From Rana temporaria (taxonomy: Eukaryota > Chordata > Amphibia > Anura > Ranidae): a stretch of DNA of 64,000 nucleotides. Shown piece after piece: positions 33,963 to 44,709 of the stretch (its first letter is position 1; the number at the start of each line of letters is the position of its first letter). The notes below the pieces were generated by a model, which was given only the letters and a program-made list of their open reading frames with translations, had not been told where the DNA came from and did no database searches. Location of the stretch: contig NC_053494.1 of the NCBI RefSeq assembly GCF_905171775.1, forward strand, positions 134,953,592 through 135,017,591, in the 5' to 3' direction. Both the position numbers and the translations under genes were made by a program.

Positions 33963-34258
33963 TCGTGCTTCTTTGGTTGGTATTTTTGAACCTGGTCATT
34001 ATAGAAAAAAAAATTATATTTTCCATATATATATATATACACACTTCGCATACTGCTAAAAGCGCATCTCATTTAAAGTCCCAACCCCCCGCAGGCGATT
34101 AAATACCACCAAAAGAAAGCTCCATTTGTGGGGGAAAAAAAGTATGTGAATTTTGTTTGGGAGCCAAGTCGCACAACCGCGCAGTTAAAGCGATGCAGTG
34201 CCGAAACGCAAAAAGGGGCCTGGTCCTTTAGCAACAAAATGGTCCGGGGCTGAAGTGG
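33461..34258. mobile_element. piggyBac-like TTAA MITE, reverse orientation, right site decayed
   Basis: TTAA at 33,457-33,460 precedes GGACCGCCTCCTG. GGGGCTGAAGTGG closes the element but is followed by ATAG rather than TTAA. The interior ACCACCAAAAGAAAGCTCC and CGCAGTTAAAGCGATGCAG match the family. A (TAA)n tract is inside. Confidence 0.65.
33909..33962. repeat. (TAA)n microsatellite
   Basis: About 18 uninterrupted AAT/TAA triplets. It yields a poly-Ile or poly-Leu frame on the minus strand. Confidence 0.97.
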
Positions 34259-34462
34259 ATAGAGACTTTTTATAATACAACTCTTTGCAGAAGAACTCTC
34301 GTGATCATTTAAAAATAAAAGTGTTCCATAAATTAATGTGCAAATATTTATTTTCGTTATAAAATATTAAATAAATATTAAAATGTTAATAAATATGTAT
34401 GCAATCTATTATGTTTATTTTATTAATGATAAATAAATATTAACAAATATCTATATAAAAAA

Positions 34463-34471
34463 AAATATATA

Positions 34472-34545
<74 letters not shown>
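34463..34545. repeat. (AT)n microsatellite
   Basis: About 40 AT dinucleotides with one TT interruption near 34,480, in an AT-rich 250-bp neighbourhood. Confidence 0.95.
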
Positions 34546-34551
<6 letters not shown>

Positions 34552-35237
34552 CTACAACAATGCCCAATGTACATTTGACATGTTTTTTTTACATGTATTT
34601 TCAAGGCACCAACATCTGGTTTTCTCTCCTACTGAAGTACACGGCTGTTGCTAGTGCCACATAAATACCTTCACTAATATCTACTGCCCTCCTGGGAGCA
34701 GTGACACCCTTCCTAAAGCTGCTATTGATTAATTTCAGCGCCGCTGCATACCAGAAAATGATGCTAAGCTGATCTTACTGGTTTAGTCCAAGCAGACCTG
34801 TCCAGATCTGCCTACAACGAGTTCAGAAGCCCAAACAATAAACAGTTTACTTTCCAGGCACTGAGCGCACGTTTGCCTTATTGCAGATTTCACCTTCATA
34901 TTGGTCAATATCAGCAATTTAAATACCAATGTAAATATTAAAATTCTATAGATGCATAGGAGATTGGTTTAGGTTGATTTGAAAAGTAAAAAAAATGTGT
35001 TCTCATAATGTTTAGCAAACGGATACTTCCATAGAAACGAAATACTGTCTAATGTTCACATTAGTTCCAAAAACATAATACCTGTATAATTCATATCACA
35101 CTTTAGCCCATTCTGTGAAAAGTGTTCTGCAATGGATAGCTTTTCAGAGTGTGGCTAGGCAATCACTATCAGACATTTGATAAAGTCTATGAGGACGCAA
35201 CACGTCGGGAAGGCAGGACTTGACGTCATCGCACTTT
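34546..35237. other. No recognisable feature (about 690 bp)
   Basis: Unique AT-rich sequence; no array, TIR or exon supported. Confidence 0.35.
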
Positions 35238-35550
35238 TGCCTCGTTTCCACTGAGCGGAACGGTTCGGGTCGGTACAGTTTGGAACAGTTAGAATGGTCC
35301 GGTATATTCTGGTGAGCGTTTCCGTCGGACCGTCAGGGGCCATACAGGGTTTAGAAAAAATGCCTAGCGTGTCCACCAATCAGTGGAATGTATTGTAGCT
35401 CCGCCCTAACCGAACCGTTCCATTTTCTATAGCCCCAGACCTGAAGCAGGACCCAGAATGGTGCGGTACGGTTCGGATTCATGGCACACTTTCACAATGG
35501 AAACAACCAAAATAGCGTACCGTACCGATCCACTCAGTGGAAACGAAGCA
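35238..35550. mobile_element. MITE with TGCCTCGTTTCCACTGAG ends
   Basis: TGCCTCGTTTCCACTGAGCG and CACTCAGTGGAAACGAAGCA are inverted. Sub-ends GGAACGGTTCGG, GGTGCGGTACGGTTCGG and CGTACCGTACC add symmetry. TSD not clear. Confidence 0.7.
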
Positions 35551-35659
35551 TAAAAGAAACAGGACAGCGGGTCTGCAGCCACCTGGCAGTGTCGGGTTTA
35601 TCTCTGCATTTGTAAGTGCATTTTATTGTTCTATGTATGAAGCCAAATATATAAAAAAA

Positions 35660-35666
<7 letters not shown>

Positions 35667-35713
<47 letters not shown>
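35667..35713. repeat. (TAA)n microsatellite
   Basis: About 15 ATA/TAA triplets, giving a poly-Asn frame on plus and poly-Ile on minus. Confidence 0.95.
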
Positions 35714-35714
<1 letters not shown>

Positions 35715-36065
35715 TGCAAGGGTGAACACTATGAAGCTTTTTTCTTTTTTACGAGTCTGCATGCCTACAGATGGTGTTGGTATTTATTGGATGGAAAGAG
35801 GATCTCAAAAGGGAAATTGCAAGATCAGGTAAACTGAGGAGCATATAATGGTTTTATTAAACTAATTGACTTTACAGGCTAGTGGGGTCCACATGAAAAA
35901 GGTGAGGATACAGCCGTCAGCCAAGTGGGACACAGTGGTGGAGTGATAAACGGTGGATTGTGGATTTCTTACACTGAATTACACCTTCAGATTTATATTA
36001 GTTTGCACGCTTTTTTTTCATGGCATGATTTTTAAGCACTTGGAGTTGGCGCACAATGGACTTTT

Positions 36066-36215
36066 ATGCCTCGTACACACGGCCGGACTTTCCAAGAAAA
36101 AAAGTCCCAACTGGCTTTTTTTCCCTCGGAAATTCCGGCCGTGTGTAGCCTCCATTGGACTTTTTTTGTCGGAAGTCCAATGGACCTTAGATAGAGAACG
36201 TGTTCTCTTTCTCTT
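36066..36215. mobile_element. GTACACACGG-type MITE, left half only
   Basis: TGCCTCGTACACACGGCCGG, then CCTCGGAAATTCCGGCCGTG and GGAAGTCCAATGGACC. The inverted right end GTACGAGGCA is missing. Confidence 0.6.
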
Positions 36216-36837
36216 TTTTATTTATGTATGGGATATTAGTTTGCACAGCAATATTTTACTTGGGTGCAAATGTATTTAAATAGATTTTATACACATTTTA
36301 GCTCTGCACTAATTGATTTTTGGTTTATATAATACTGTATTGTGATTTGACAGATGTGTTAGCTGCTCTTTGAATATACTATTTATTCTTATATGCTAGA
36401 AATAAGTGTTTTGTATAATTGGGTTAGCAGCAGGGGAGTATTTTCATATTATAAAAGCATTAAAAAAAAAAAGGCTGTAAAGCCTATTTTTTTTAAATAA
36501 AAAAAAATGCTATATATTTACCTGCTGTGTGCAATGCTAGGGCACAGAGCAGCTGCTTACCTCCTCTTCTGGAATCCCCCACTGGCACGCTCTGTGGTTA
36601 CCCCCCTGGCAAGCCATGTGGGCATGCTCCTAAACCTGGTTGTGTGCATCCATAGGCACACACATCGCGACTCCGCCCATGATCCCTGCTCACAAGATTT
36701 GACTGACAGCTGGTCCTGCTTGAGTCTCATGCTAGAGGAGGAAGTGAAGGGAGAAAAGCCGCAGCCGGTGGAAAGGCTTGGTAAGTATTTGGTATGGGGG
36801 GTGAAGATGAAACAGGGGGGAGTTTTTTTATTTTATC
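36216..36837. other. Unassigned sequence (about 620 bp)
   Basis: A 168-codon plus frame starts at 36,507 but runs through the TTAA MITE at 36,842, so it is not a gene. TTACCTGCTGTGTGC and GGAAAGGCTTGGTAAG words suggest an old T2-like MITE. Confidence 0.35.
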
Positions 36838-36919
36838 TTAAAGTGGTTGGAAACCTCAGATATAAAATATCAACAAAGCATATTGCTCTATACCGTGTAC
36901 TTGTCTCAATTAGGAGCAC

Positions 36920-37210
36920 TAAGGGGGTTATTTACTTAAGGCAAATCCACTTTGCACTACAAGTGCAAAGTGCACTTGAAATTGCACTGAAAGTGCACTT
37001 GGCAGTGCATTAGCTGTAGATCTGACATGCAATGAAAATAAAAAAACAGCATTTTAGCTTGCACATGATTGGATGATAAAATCAGCAGAGCTTCCCCTCA
37101 TTTCAGATCTTCCCCTCAGATTTACAGCGACTGCACTTCCAAGTGCAATTTCAAGTACACTTTGCGCTTGTAGTGCAAAGTGGATTTGCCTTTCGTAAAC
37201 AACCCCCTTA
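36920..37210. mobile_element. TA-flanked foldback MITE (Tc1/mariner-like)
   Basis: TAAGGGGGTTATTTACTTAAG and CGTAAACAACCCCCTTA are the ends. Arms of about 75 bp share GGCAAATCCACTTTGCACTA and its complement. A TA target is possible but cannot be separated from the TIR. Confidence 0.6.
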
Positions 37211-37429
37211 TGCCCCGTGCACACGCTCAGGATTTCCGGCGGGAAAAAGTCAGTCAGGAATCTCAACGAAAAAAAAAAAAAAGGAGAGCTGGTTCTCTTT
37301 TTTTTGCCGGCGGGTTTGTCAGTTTTTCCCCCCCATTTGAAAAACTGCATGTGAGCACCGCTGGGATTCCCGCCCAAAAGCTCTCCTCGCAGTTTTCCCA
37401 TCGGAAAATCTGGTCGTGTGTACGAGGCA
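37211..37429. mobile_element. GTGCACACG-type PIF/Harbinger-like MITE
   Basis: TGCCCCGTGCACACGCTC and GGTCGTGTGTACGAGGCA are inverted. The interior GGATTTCCGGCGGG and GATTCCCGCC words fit the family. Confidence 0.65.
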
Positions 37430-37821
37430 TGAGTGTAATATCTGTCTGCTGCTTTATTCCTCAGCTACCAGCATGAATCATTTCAAGACAAGTTTTCCTG
37501 ACACAAAGAAAAAAGGTGACTGGGGAGGGAGCTCCAACTGATTGACAGCATCAAACTCTGTTCCTGTGTGAAGGAGAGGGGGGGGTGTCGCTTCCCTCCA
37601 ATCAGCTTTTAGAGCTCTCCTCACTGAGCTCTGTAGAGTGTAACTTCAGCTCTCTGCCCCTTTTTCTGAATGCTCAGACAAGCCTTTTTAAATTCTGAAT
37701 GGATGTAAAGAGAAGACTTCAGATAAATAGGTACAGCACAAGGAGGATTTGTTTAATATTTGTGTATCAACTGAGGCCAGTCACTTCACATGGTATATGT
37801 AAGGGTTTACAACCACTTTAA

Positions 37822-38247
37822 AGGATCACTAAATATCAAACATGTTATACTTGCCTTCAACGTGGAGCTCGTTTTGCACAGTATGTCCCCGAACCTGGTC
37901 TTCTGGGGTCCCTCGGTGGCTGTCCCGGCTCCCCCCCGCAAGGACTCAACACCTTAATGCAATGGAGCTTGCATGGCGTTGAGCGCTTGCGGGCGCGCTC
38001 CTGTGATACAGCTGGCGGTCAAAGCCGATTACTGTATCACTCGGCCCCGCCCCCTGGCGCGCCACGTCATTAGATGTGATTGACAGCAGGGCAAGCCAAC
38101 CAATGAATGAGCCGGGAAGACGGCCGAGAAGCCTAGGAGTTCATGTCGCGGGACTTTCGAGAGGTCAGGTAAGTAATCGGGGGGACTGCTAATACGTGGA
38201 TAATTTTTCACCTTAATGCATAGAATGCATTTACCTTTACAACCCCT
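37822..38247. mobile_element. TTAA-type MITE, AGGATCACTAAA family
   Basis: TTAA at 37,818-37,821 and 38,248-38,251. AGGATCACTAAATATC and TTACCTTTACAACCCCT are the ends. It shares GAACCTGGTCTTCTGGGGTC and GGACTTTCGAGAGGTCAGG with 28,203-28,693. Its left TTAA is shared with the element ending at 37,817. Confidence 0.7.
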
Positions 38248-38251
38248 TTAA

Positions 38252-39537
38252 TGCAGGGAATGCATGAAGATAAAATAGACTTTAGAATCACTTTAATTTA
38301 GATGTAAAAAATAAACCCGCCTTCCTCTCCTCTTGTGTAACAGCAGAACAGTGTGCGGGTGATTGTCATCTCACTCAGACAGTAGGAATCGGATGATTCG
38401 GATCCATTGATGGAGCTATGGGAAATCACTAGTAACATGAGCTGTTCTGTCGGGTTGGGTTGCTCTATTAATTCCTCCATGCGGTCTGCTCTTAATAAAA
38501 AGCACCACTTAACCTACAGCACAACTGTCAGTCCCCTGACATTCCAGCTTGGATCGGCGCTTTGTCTGCTGTACACTGGCATGGAAGGGGTCCCAGTAAT
38601 TGGTTACATGAAATATCACACACGCGTGTGGATGCCAGTTAGAAATAGTGCCATTAAGCACGGTCCTGTGAACAGAGACATGCAGATTTTTCTCAGACAT
38701 CCTTGTGTAATGATCGTGTTGATGTGACAGTCGCAGTTCAATCGCCATACAATACTGACAAAACACCGGTGGCATATAGAGACATTCTCCGACAAGCAAT
38801 AGACGGAGCATCGCAGACCAACAACCCACAGGCTCATATTCCTGATACAGAAACCATCACTGGCCATCTCTTCCAAGCTTGGAGCCACCAGATCAACAAA
38901 ATGCTTTCATAAACATTAATCACATTTTCATTCACATATAGATGTCAGCCAACATCTGATTGGCCCAGAGCTAACAGAGGATGTAGAACGCAATGGATGT
39001 TCAGACAGACTGGTAATGAGCTGACGGAAGTTGCTTGATGCCTCATTAAATCTACATGAGGCTCACAAGCTACTATTTCAGCACCAATATTCTGATATAC
39101 AGTAGATAACAAGGTTTAGTAAAACGTTTCAAATACTTTGTAATGAAGTCATGGAATGTCTAAGCGCCCATTATTGGCGTGTAGCCGACATTCAGTGTTT
39201 TCTGTGGTTCAGTGATGTAAACCAAACTGGTGACATTTTGTTTACTCGGCAATGATTATCACAATCACAAGACTTTTCTTTATTCTAAATAGTTCTTTTG
39301 CTTTTGTTTCATCTCAGTGCTGCTGATCTCCTGCAGCCAAGTCTCGTCTACATGCATTCACCCCAGTGAGGACTACACGGCATTGCCCACAGCAGGGGAC
39401 CCGATGGGTACAGCCGTGGATCATGCCTGTGTGATTTGTGTTCAAATGGTCATTTTGTGTTTTTCAGACCACACTTCAGCACTGAGATGGGAAGACACCA
39501 TCTTCAGGTCACACTCATACAGGCGTACTCCTGTGTG
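38252..39537. other. No recognisable gene (about 1.3 kb)
   Basis: Frames of 69-106 codons on both strands at 38,407-38,912 overlap one another and show no motif or splice pattern. The first 45 bp look like the tail of another TTAA element (TTTAGAATCACTTTAA). The rest appears to be plain first-intron DNA. Confidence 0.35.
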
Positions 39538-41445
39538 TGTCAGTACAGTGGTGATGGCATATATTGGTGTCAGTATAGTGGTGGTGGCATATATCGGTGT
39601 CAGTATAGCGGTGATGCCATATATTGGTGTCAGTATAGTGGTGGTGGCATATATCGGTGTCAGTATAGCGGTGATGCCATATATTGGTGTCAGTACAGTG
39701 GTGATGGCATATATCGGTGTCAGTATAGCGGTGATGCCATATATTGGTGTCAGTATAGTGGTGATGGCATATATCGGTGTCAGTATAGTGGTGATGGCAT
39801 ATATCGGTGTCAGTATAGTGGTGATGGCATATATCGGTGTCAGTACAGTGGTGATGGCATATATTGGTGTCAGTATAGTGGGGATGTCATATATTGGTGA
39901 TGTCATATTGGTGTCAGTATAGTGGTGATGGCATATATCGGTGTCAGTATAGTGGTGATGTCATATATTGGTGTCAGTATAGTGGTGTTGGTCCATACAC
40001 TGGTGTCAGTAAAGTGGTGTCATACACTGATGTCTATATAGCGTTGTAATACATTGGTGTCATTATAGCCATGTTGGTCCAAGTATTGGTGTCAGCATAG
40101 TGGTACCATACACTGATGTCAGTTGTGTGGTGTCCAGGGGCGGACTGACAACTCATGGGGCCCCCGGGCAATAGAAGACTATGGGGCCCCTGGGCAATAG
40201 AAGACTATGGGGCCCCTGGGCAATAGAAGACTATGGGGCCCCTGGGCTTACAGATGGCCACCACGCCAGGAGGCAGTGCAGAGGCGGGGCAGCTAAAATC
40301 GCGGGATTTTCACATCAGAAGCATGTTGGTTTCAGACATATTAGGGACAGATGTAAAGAAAAGCATAGATTTTGTACATACTGTCCCTGGTTTTACTGAG
40401 CCTGGCAACCCTGATGGGGCCCCCTAGTGACATGGGGCCCTCGGGCAGTGCCCGAGTGACTCAATGGTCAGTCCGCCCCTGGTGGTGTCATAACAGATGT
40501 TTATATAGTAGTATTGGCCCATACATTGATGGCATATTTTGAAGTCAGTCCACATACTGGTGTCAGCATAGGGGTGTTGGTCTACGTATTGATGTCAGTA
40601 TAGTGGTATAGATATGATATATGTATTGGTGTCATCCCTGTGTTCGGTGTAGTGGTGTTTAGCCATACATTGGGGTCAGTAGAGGTGTCATACATTGGTG
40701 GGTCAGTCTAGAGGTGTCGTTACATTGGGGGGGGGGGGGGTCAGTCTAGAGGTGTCGTTACATTGGGGGGGGTCAGTCTAGAGGTGTCATTACAATGGGG
40801 GGTCAGTCTAGAGGTGTCATTACAATGGGGGGTCAGTCTAGAGGTGTTGGTCCATACACTGATGTCTATATAGTTGTGTTGGTCCTTGCATTGGTATCAG
40901 TCTAGTGGTGTCTTACATTGGTGTATATAGTTGTGTAGCTCTATGTATTGGTGTCATACATTGATGTCTGTATAGTGGTGTTGGTCTATGTACAGTATAG
41001 GTGTCAGGTCTGTACACTGAGGTCTATAAAGGTGTGTCAGTCTAGTGGTGTCATACATTGGTGTATATACCTAGTTGTGTAGATCTATGTGTTGGTGTCA
41101 TACATTGGTGTAGATCTATGTACTGGTGTCATACATTGGTGTATATAGTTGTGTAGATCTATGTGTTGGTGTCATACATTGGTGTGTATAGTTGTGTAGA
41201 TCTATGTACTGGTGTCATACATTGGTGTATATAGTTGTGTAGATGTGTTGGTGTCATACATTGGTGTATATAGTTGTGTAGATCTATGTGGTGTGTCATA
41301 CATTGGTGTATATAGTTGTGTAGATCTATGTGTTGGTGTCATACATTGGTGTATATAGTTGTGTAGATGTACTGGTGTCATACATTGGGGTATATAGTTG
41401 TGTAGATCTATGTGTTGGTGTCATACATTGGTGTTTATAGTTCTA
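39538..41445. repeat. Compound VNTR: 30-bp array grading into a 40-45-bp array
   Basis: 39,538-39,990 is a clean 30-bp array, about 15 units with core CAGTATAGTGGTGATGGCAT, alternating CGGTGT and TGGTGT. It then degrades into looser units on GTGTCATACATTGGTG and TATATAGTTGTGTAGATCT through 41,445. A 347-bp hAT MITE is inserted at 40,135-40,481. Frames such as 39,317-39,922 encode 10-residue repeats (CQYSGDGIYR or its shifted forms) in several frames and are artefacts. Confidence 0.9.
40135..40481. mobile_element. hAT-like MITE, CAGGGGCGGACTGAC ends, perfect 8-bp TSD
   Basis: CAGGGGCGGACTGACAACTC and GGTCAGTCCGCCCCTG are the ends. GTGGTGTC is duplicated at 40,127-40,134 and 40,482-40,489. It contains a small internal 29-30-bp repeat (ATAGAAGACTATGGGGCCCC). 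A second copy in the other orientation is at 59,865-60,152. Confidence 0.9.
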
Positions 41446-41612
41446 TGTATCGGTGTGATCTCCTATGTAGTGTATTTGGGGTGTTGGCCGTTGTCTTGGT
41501 GTGTCCCCCCATTGTTGTGTAGAGAAGTCCGGAGAAGTGATTGGGGGGTCCCCCCCTAGCAGTGGCCCGGTCCCCACATAGTAGTGCCTCCCGGTCCCCC
41601 CCATACACTCAC

Positions 41613-41747
41613 CTTGATGATGCTGCTCCTCCGGGGTGCCGCCTTGGCAGCTTCCATAAGGCTGAGCTCGGTGACCCCGCTCCTCCGTTCCCTGCCCCGG
41701 CCATGTTCCGGGCACAGATCACAACCTCCGTCCAGTCCCTCTGCCAT
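41613..41747 (-). CDS. PLCL1: First coding exon of PLCL1 (phospholipase C-like 1, PRIP-1)
   Basis: The exon encodes 45 residues from ATG at 41,747-41,745 to an AAG codon directly before a GTGAGT donor (41,612-41,607), leaving the intron in phase 0. The peptide begins MAEGLDGG and ends LMEAAKAAPRRSSIIK. PLCL1 of mammals begins MAEG, has an RRSG segment, and its first exon closes with a near-identical LLEAARATPRRSSIIK; PLCL2 shares only the final RRSSIIK. PLCL1 is a catalytically inactive, cytosolic PLC-delta relative that binds Ins(1,4,5)P3, GABARAP and protein phosphatases through later PH, EF-hand and TIM-barrel domains. None of those exons is in this window, which fits the very long first intron of the gene. 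The N-terminus is shorter than in mammals. The frame stays open upstream to 42,053, but the MAEG start and the CpG-island context favour the internal ATG. Identification is from memory, without alignment. Confidence 0.75.
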
Positions 41748-42130
41748 GGCACTCAGTGCCCCGTAACTTCCATCCCCAGAGGGTTCTTGTAGAGAAGGAG
41801 GGCAAAGAGCAGCAGGAGGCTCCGGGAAGAGCCGGGTAGTGGCGGGCTGTGTGGGGCGCTCAGTAGAAGGGGCTCCGGGGCGGCTGCATGCCGCGGACAG
41901 ACACACACACACTGACAGACACTCCGGTGTGTGCAACTGGGAGCCCACCGAGCACCGCATGAGGGAGCCGGGCACAGCTGGGCGAGCCCGGGGACAGCGC
42001 CTCACTCTGATTGGGTGACCTCCTCCAGAACTGTGCAGCCATTGGCTCGTCACATCCAGAGTAGTAGTGAGCTTTGAGGATGCTCAGCGCCGATTGGAGC
42101 GCGGGTGGCAATGGGCGGGCCAGTTGTGTG
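41748..42130 (-). promoter_or_regulatory. PLCL1: CpG-island promoter and 5'UTR of PLCL1
   Basis: GC- and CpG-rich sequence in an otherwise CpG-poor region. Three inverted CCAAT boxes (ATTGG on plus at 42,010-42,014, 42,041-42,045 and 42,093-42,097) and a GC box (GGGCGGGC, about 42,113-42,120) lie 260-370 bp upstream of the ATG. No TATA box is apparent, as expected for a CpG-island promoter. The island extends into the exon and about 70 bp past its donor. The start site cannot be fixed from sequence alone. Confidence 0.65.
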
Positions 42131-42658
42131 ACAGTTCCATGTGGATGGGTGGGGGATGTTGTCGTGGAGGGAGACTCCTGTGTGGAGGGAGATGTGAATG
42201 ACATTGTGTGTACACAAAGCGGGGACCCTTCTCACCTGGGATCTGCCATCCTCCATAACACAGAGAACCAACCAACCTTTATATTATGTGCACAACTTTA
42301 TATAGATCACTACACACCGACACACAACAAAGGGGGGAGTTATAAAGTACCAATCATCCATCACATTCACCATAACAATCTCCAGTCATGGAGACGTGTT
42401 CTTCAATGGGGGGGAAGTGCCTGCTGTACCATTATATGTAGCTTTGTGCAGTGTTGGGGCTCATTCACATTATGACATGCATGCCTCGGTGTGGAGGCGC
42501 AGCGCTGCATCAACTCCGGGGAAGGTGAAAATCCTCCATGACAGCGGGGCTGCCCCAGCTTTGCAAGGGTTAAATGCTCATTTATGGCAAACGCCTTTCT
42601 CTTACCCGACCCTCCCACAGGCTCCCTCCCCCTCTATGCTGCTGTTAGTATAAAAAAA
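42131..42658. other. PLCL1 upstream flank, no gene recognised (about 530 bp)
   Basis: GTGGAGGGAGACTCCTGTGTGGAGGGAGA near 42,165 is a short imperfect duplication. A 133-codon plus frame (42,074-42,475) starts inside the promoter and has no motif. Confidence 0.4.
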
Positions 42659-42662
42659 TTAA

Positions 42663-43630
42663 CCACTTGCTTACTGGGCACATATACCCCCCCTCCTGCC
42701 CAGGTGAAATTTCAGCTTCCGGCACTGCGTCGGTTTAACTGACAATTGCGCAGTCATGCGACGTGGCTCCCAAACAAAATTGACGTCCTTTTTTCCCCCC
42801 CATAAGTAGAGCTTTCGTTTGGTGGTATTTAATCACCTCTGCGGTTGTTATTTTTTGCGCTAAAAAAAGTGACAATTTAGAAAAAAAAAATCAATATGTT
42901 TTACTTGTTGCTATAATAAGAAGCCCAATTTTGAAAAAAGAAAGAAAAAACTTTTTTTCTCAGTCTAGGCCGAAATGTATTCTTCTACATATTTTTGGTA
43001 AAAAAAAAAAAAAAAAAAAAAAAATCGCAAAAAGCGATTTGTTTGCGCAAAAGTTATAGCACCTACAAAATAGGGGACAGGTAATTTATTTTTTACATTT
43101 ACTAGTAATGGCAGCGATCTGCAATTTCTATTGGAACTGCGAAATTATGGCGGACACATCGGACACTTTTGACACATTTTTGGCACCATTCACATTTATA
43201 CTGCGATCAGTGCTATAAATATGCACCAATTACTGTATAAATGACGGGCAGGGAAGGGGTTAACCCTAGGGGGTGAGGAAGGGGTTAAATGTGTACCCTG
43301 CATAGTGTTTCTAACTGTGGGGGGAGGGGGGTGACTGGGGAGGTGACCGATCTGTGTCCCCTATGTACAAGGGACACAGATCGGTCTCCTCTCTCCCTGA
43401 CAGGACGTAGATCTGTTTGTTTACACACAGAGATCCACGTCCTTGTCTGTGTAACCGCCAATCGCGGGTGCCTGGCCGACATCACGGACTCCAGGCACGC
43501 GCATCGGCATCTCAGTAATGCGGGGGGGGCAAGCGCGCCCCCCAGTGGCTGGAGGCCGGATATAGATGGCCTCCCGGCAATTGGCATCCACACTGCGGCC
43601 ATACAAAGTCGTAGGGCCAGCAGGAAGTGG
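42663..43630. mobile_element. piggyBac-like TTAA MITE, complete
   Basis: TTAA at 42,659-42,662 and 43,631-43,634. CCACTTGCTTACTGGGC and GGCCAGCAGGAAGTGG are the ends. The interior ACTGACAATTGCGCAGTC, AGAGCTTTCGTTTGGTGG and TTTTTTGCGCTAAAAA are the family signature. It sits about 550 bp upstream of the PLCL1 promoter. Confidence 0.8.
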
Positions 43631-43814
43631 TTAATAAATAAAAATTCCAGTCTACATAGCATAGTTACCTTGTAGACATTCTAACTCTTACGCAAAACAA
43701 TCCATATACAAGTAGGGACCGTTCACACCATAGAAACGCTGTCTGGATGCGTTCCAGGTGCTTTTCTGCATGCACGCTTTTGACCTGTTTTAGATGCGTT
43801 CCAGTGCGTATTCA

Positions 43815-44645
43815 TAGCTCCCAACTGTCCCTGATTTCGAGAGACTGTCCCTGATTTGGAACACTGTCCCTCTGCCCCACATTCCTCCTCATTTGTCCCT
43901 CATTTTAATCGGATCTAAATATCTGTATATAAAATGCACTTTTTATCCATCAAAAAGTGTTTTCCAGCATTAAACCTTTCATCTGATTTCTAAATTGCTG
44001 CATTTGTAAATTCCAAAAGCCAATATAAATGAATAGTAGTGGTTAAAGCGGGGGTTCACCCTATATAAAAAAATATATATATTTTTTCCCTCTCGCATTA
44101 AATTCGGCATAGTAGCGCGAGCTACAGTATGCCTGTCTATTTTTTTATCCCCGTACTCACTGTGCAATTGTATATTGAAGATTCCGACTCCCGCGGGGAA
44201 TGGGCGTGCCTATGGAGAGGGAAGGTGATTGACGGCCGGCCCTGGCACGTCACGCTTCTCCGGAAATAGCCGAAATAAGCTTGGCTCTTCACGGCGCCTG
44301 TGCGCAGGCGCCGTGAAGAGCCGAGACCTACTCCGGCTGTCTTCGGGGAGCATGACGTGCCAGCTGTCAATCATCCTCCCTCTCCATAGGCACGCCCATT
44401 CCCCGCGGGAGTCGGAATCTTCAATATACAATTGCACAGTGAGTACGGGGATAAAAAAAATACAGACAGGCATACTGTAGCTCGCGCTACTATGCCGAAT
44501 TTAATGCTAGACTGTTAAGGAGGGTGAACCACCGCTTTAAAAAAAAGGACTTGTGGGTTTAACCAATCTTGTTTTTTGTACAGTTCGCCTTTAAGGGGGT
44601 GTGGCAATGGGGTGTGTCCTATGCATCTTAAAAAGTTGGGAGGTA
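43815..44645. mobile_element. MITE with AGCTCCCAACTGTCCC ends, interrupted
   Basis: CATAGCTCCCAACTGTCCC and AAAAAGTTGGGAGGTATG are imperfect inverted ends. The interior triplicates CTGTCCCTGATTT/CTGTCCCTC words. Flanking TGCGTTCCAGTGCG and GTGCATTTTTGATGC belong to an older MITE. The TTAA element at 44,047-44,536 is nested inside. Confidence 0.55.
44047..44536. mobile_element. TTAA-type foldback MITE, AGCGGGGGTTCACCC family
   Basis: TTAA at 44,043-44,046 and 44,537-44,540. AGCGGGGGTTCACCC and GGGTGAACCACCGCT are inverted. The arms (GCATAGTAGCGCGAGC, CCGCGGGGAATGGGCGTG) are near-perfect complements around CGGCGCCTGTGCGCAGGCGC. Confidence 0.8.
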
Positions 44646-44709
44646 TGTTTTTTTGGTGCATTTTTGATGCAGACCAGTGCATTTTCCCCCCTCTTTATCT
44701 TAACCTTAA

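Larger units (their letters stand above)
36842..37817. mobile_element. TTAA-type MITE, AGTGGTTGGAAACC family, with two insertions
   Basis: TTAA at 36,838-36,841 and 37,818-37,821. AGTGGTTGGAAACC and GGGTTTACAACCACT are inverted. It is the same family as 28-1,036. It is interrupted by 36,920-37,210 and 37,211-37,429, which lie end to end. Confidence 0.75.

Noticed and set aside
36507..37013. 168-codon frame as a gene
   Set aside because: It runs across the TTAA boundary and into a MITE; no motif.
39317..39922. 201-codon frame with 10-residue repeats
   Set aside because: It is produced by a 30-bp VNTR; parallel frames on both strands encode shifted versions.
41748..42053. Extending PLCL1 upstream to the ATG at 42,053
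   Set aside because: The upstream residues overlap the CCAAT promoter and match nothing known, whereas the internal start gives MAEG as in mammalian PLCL1.
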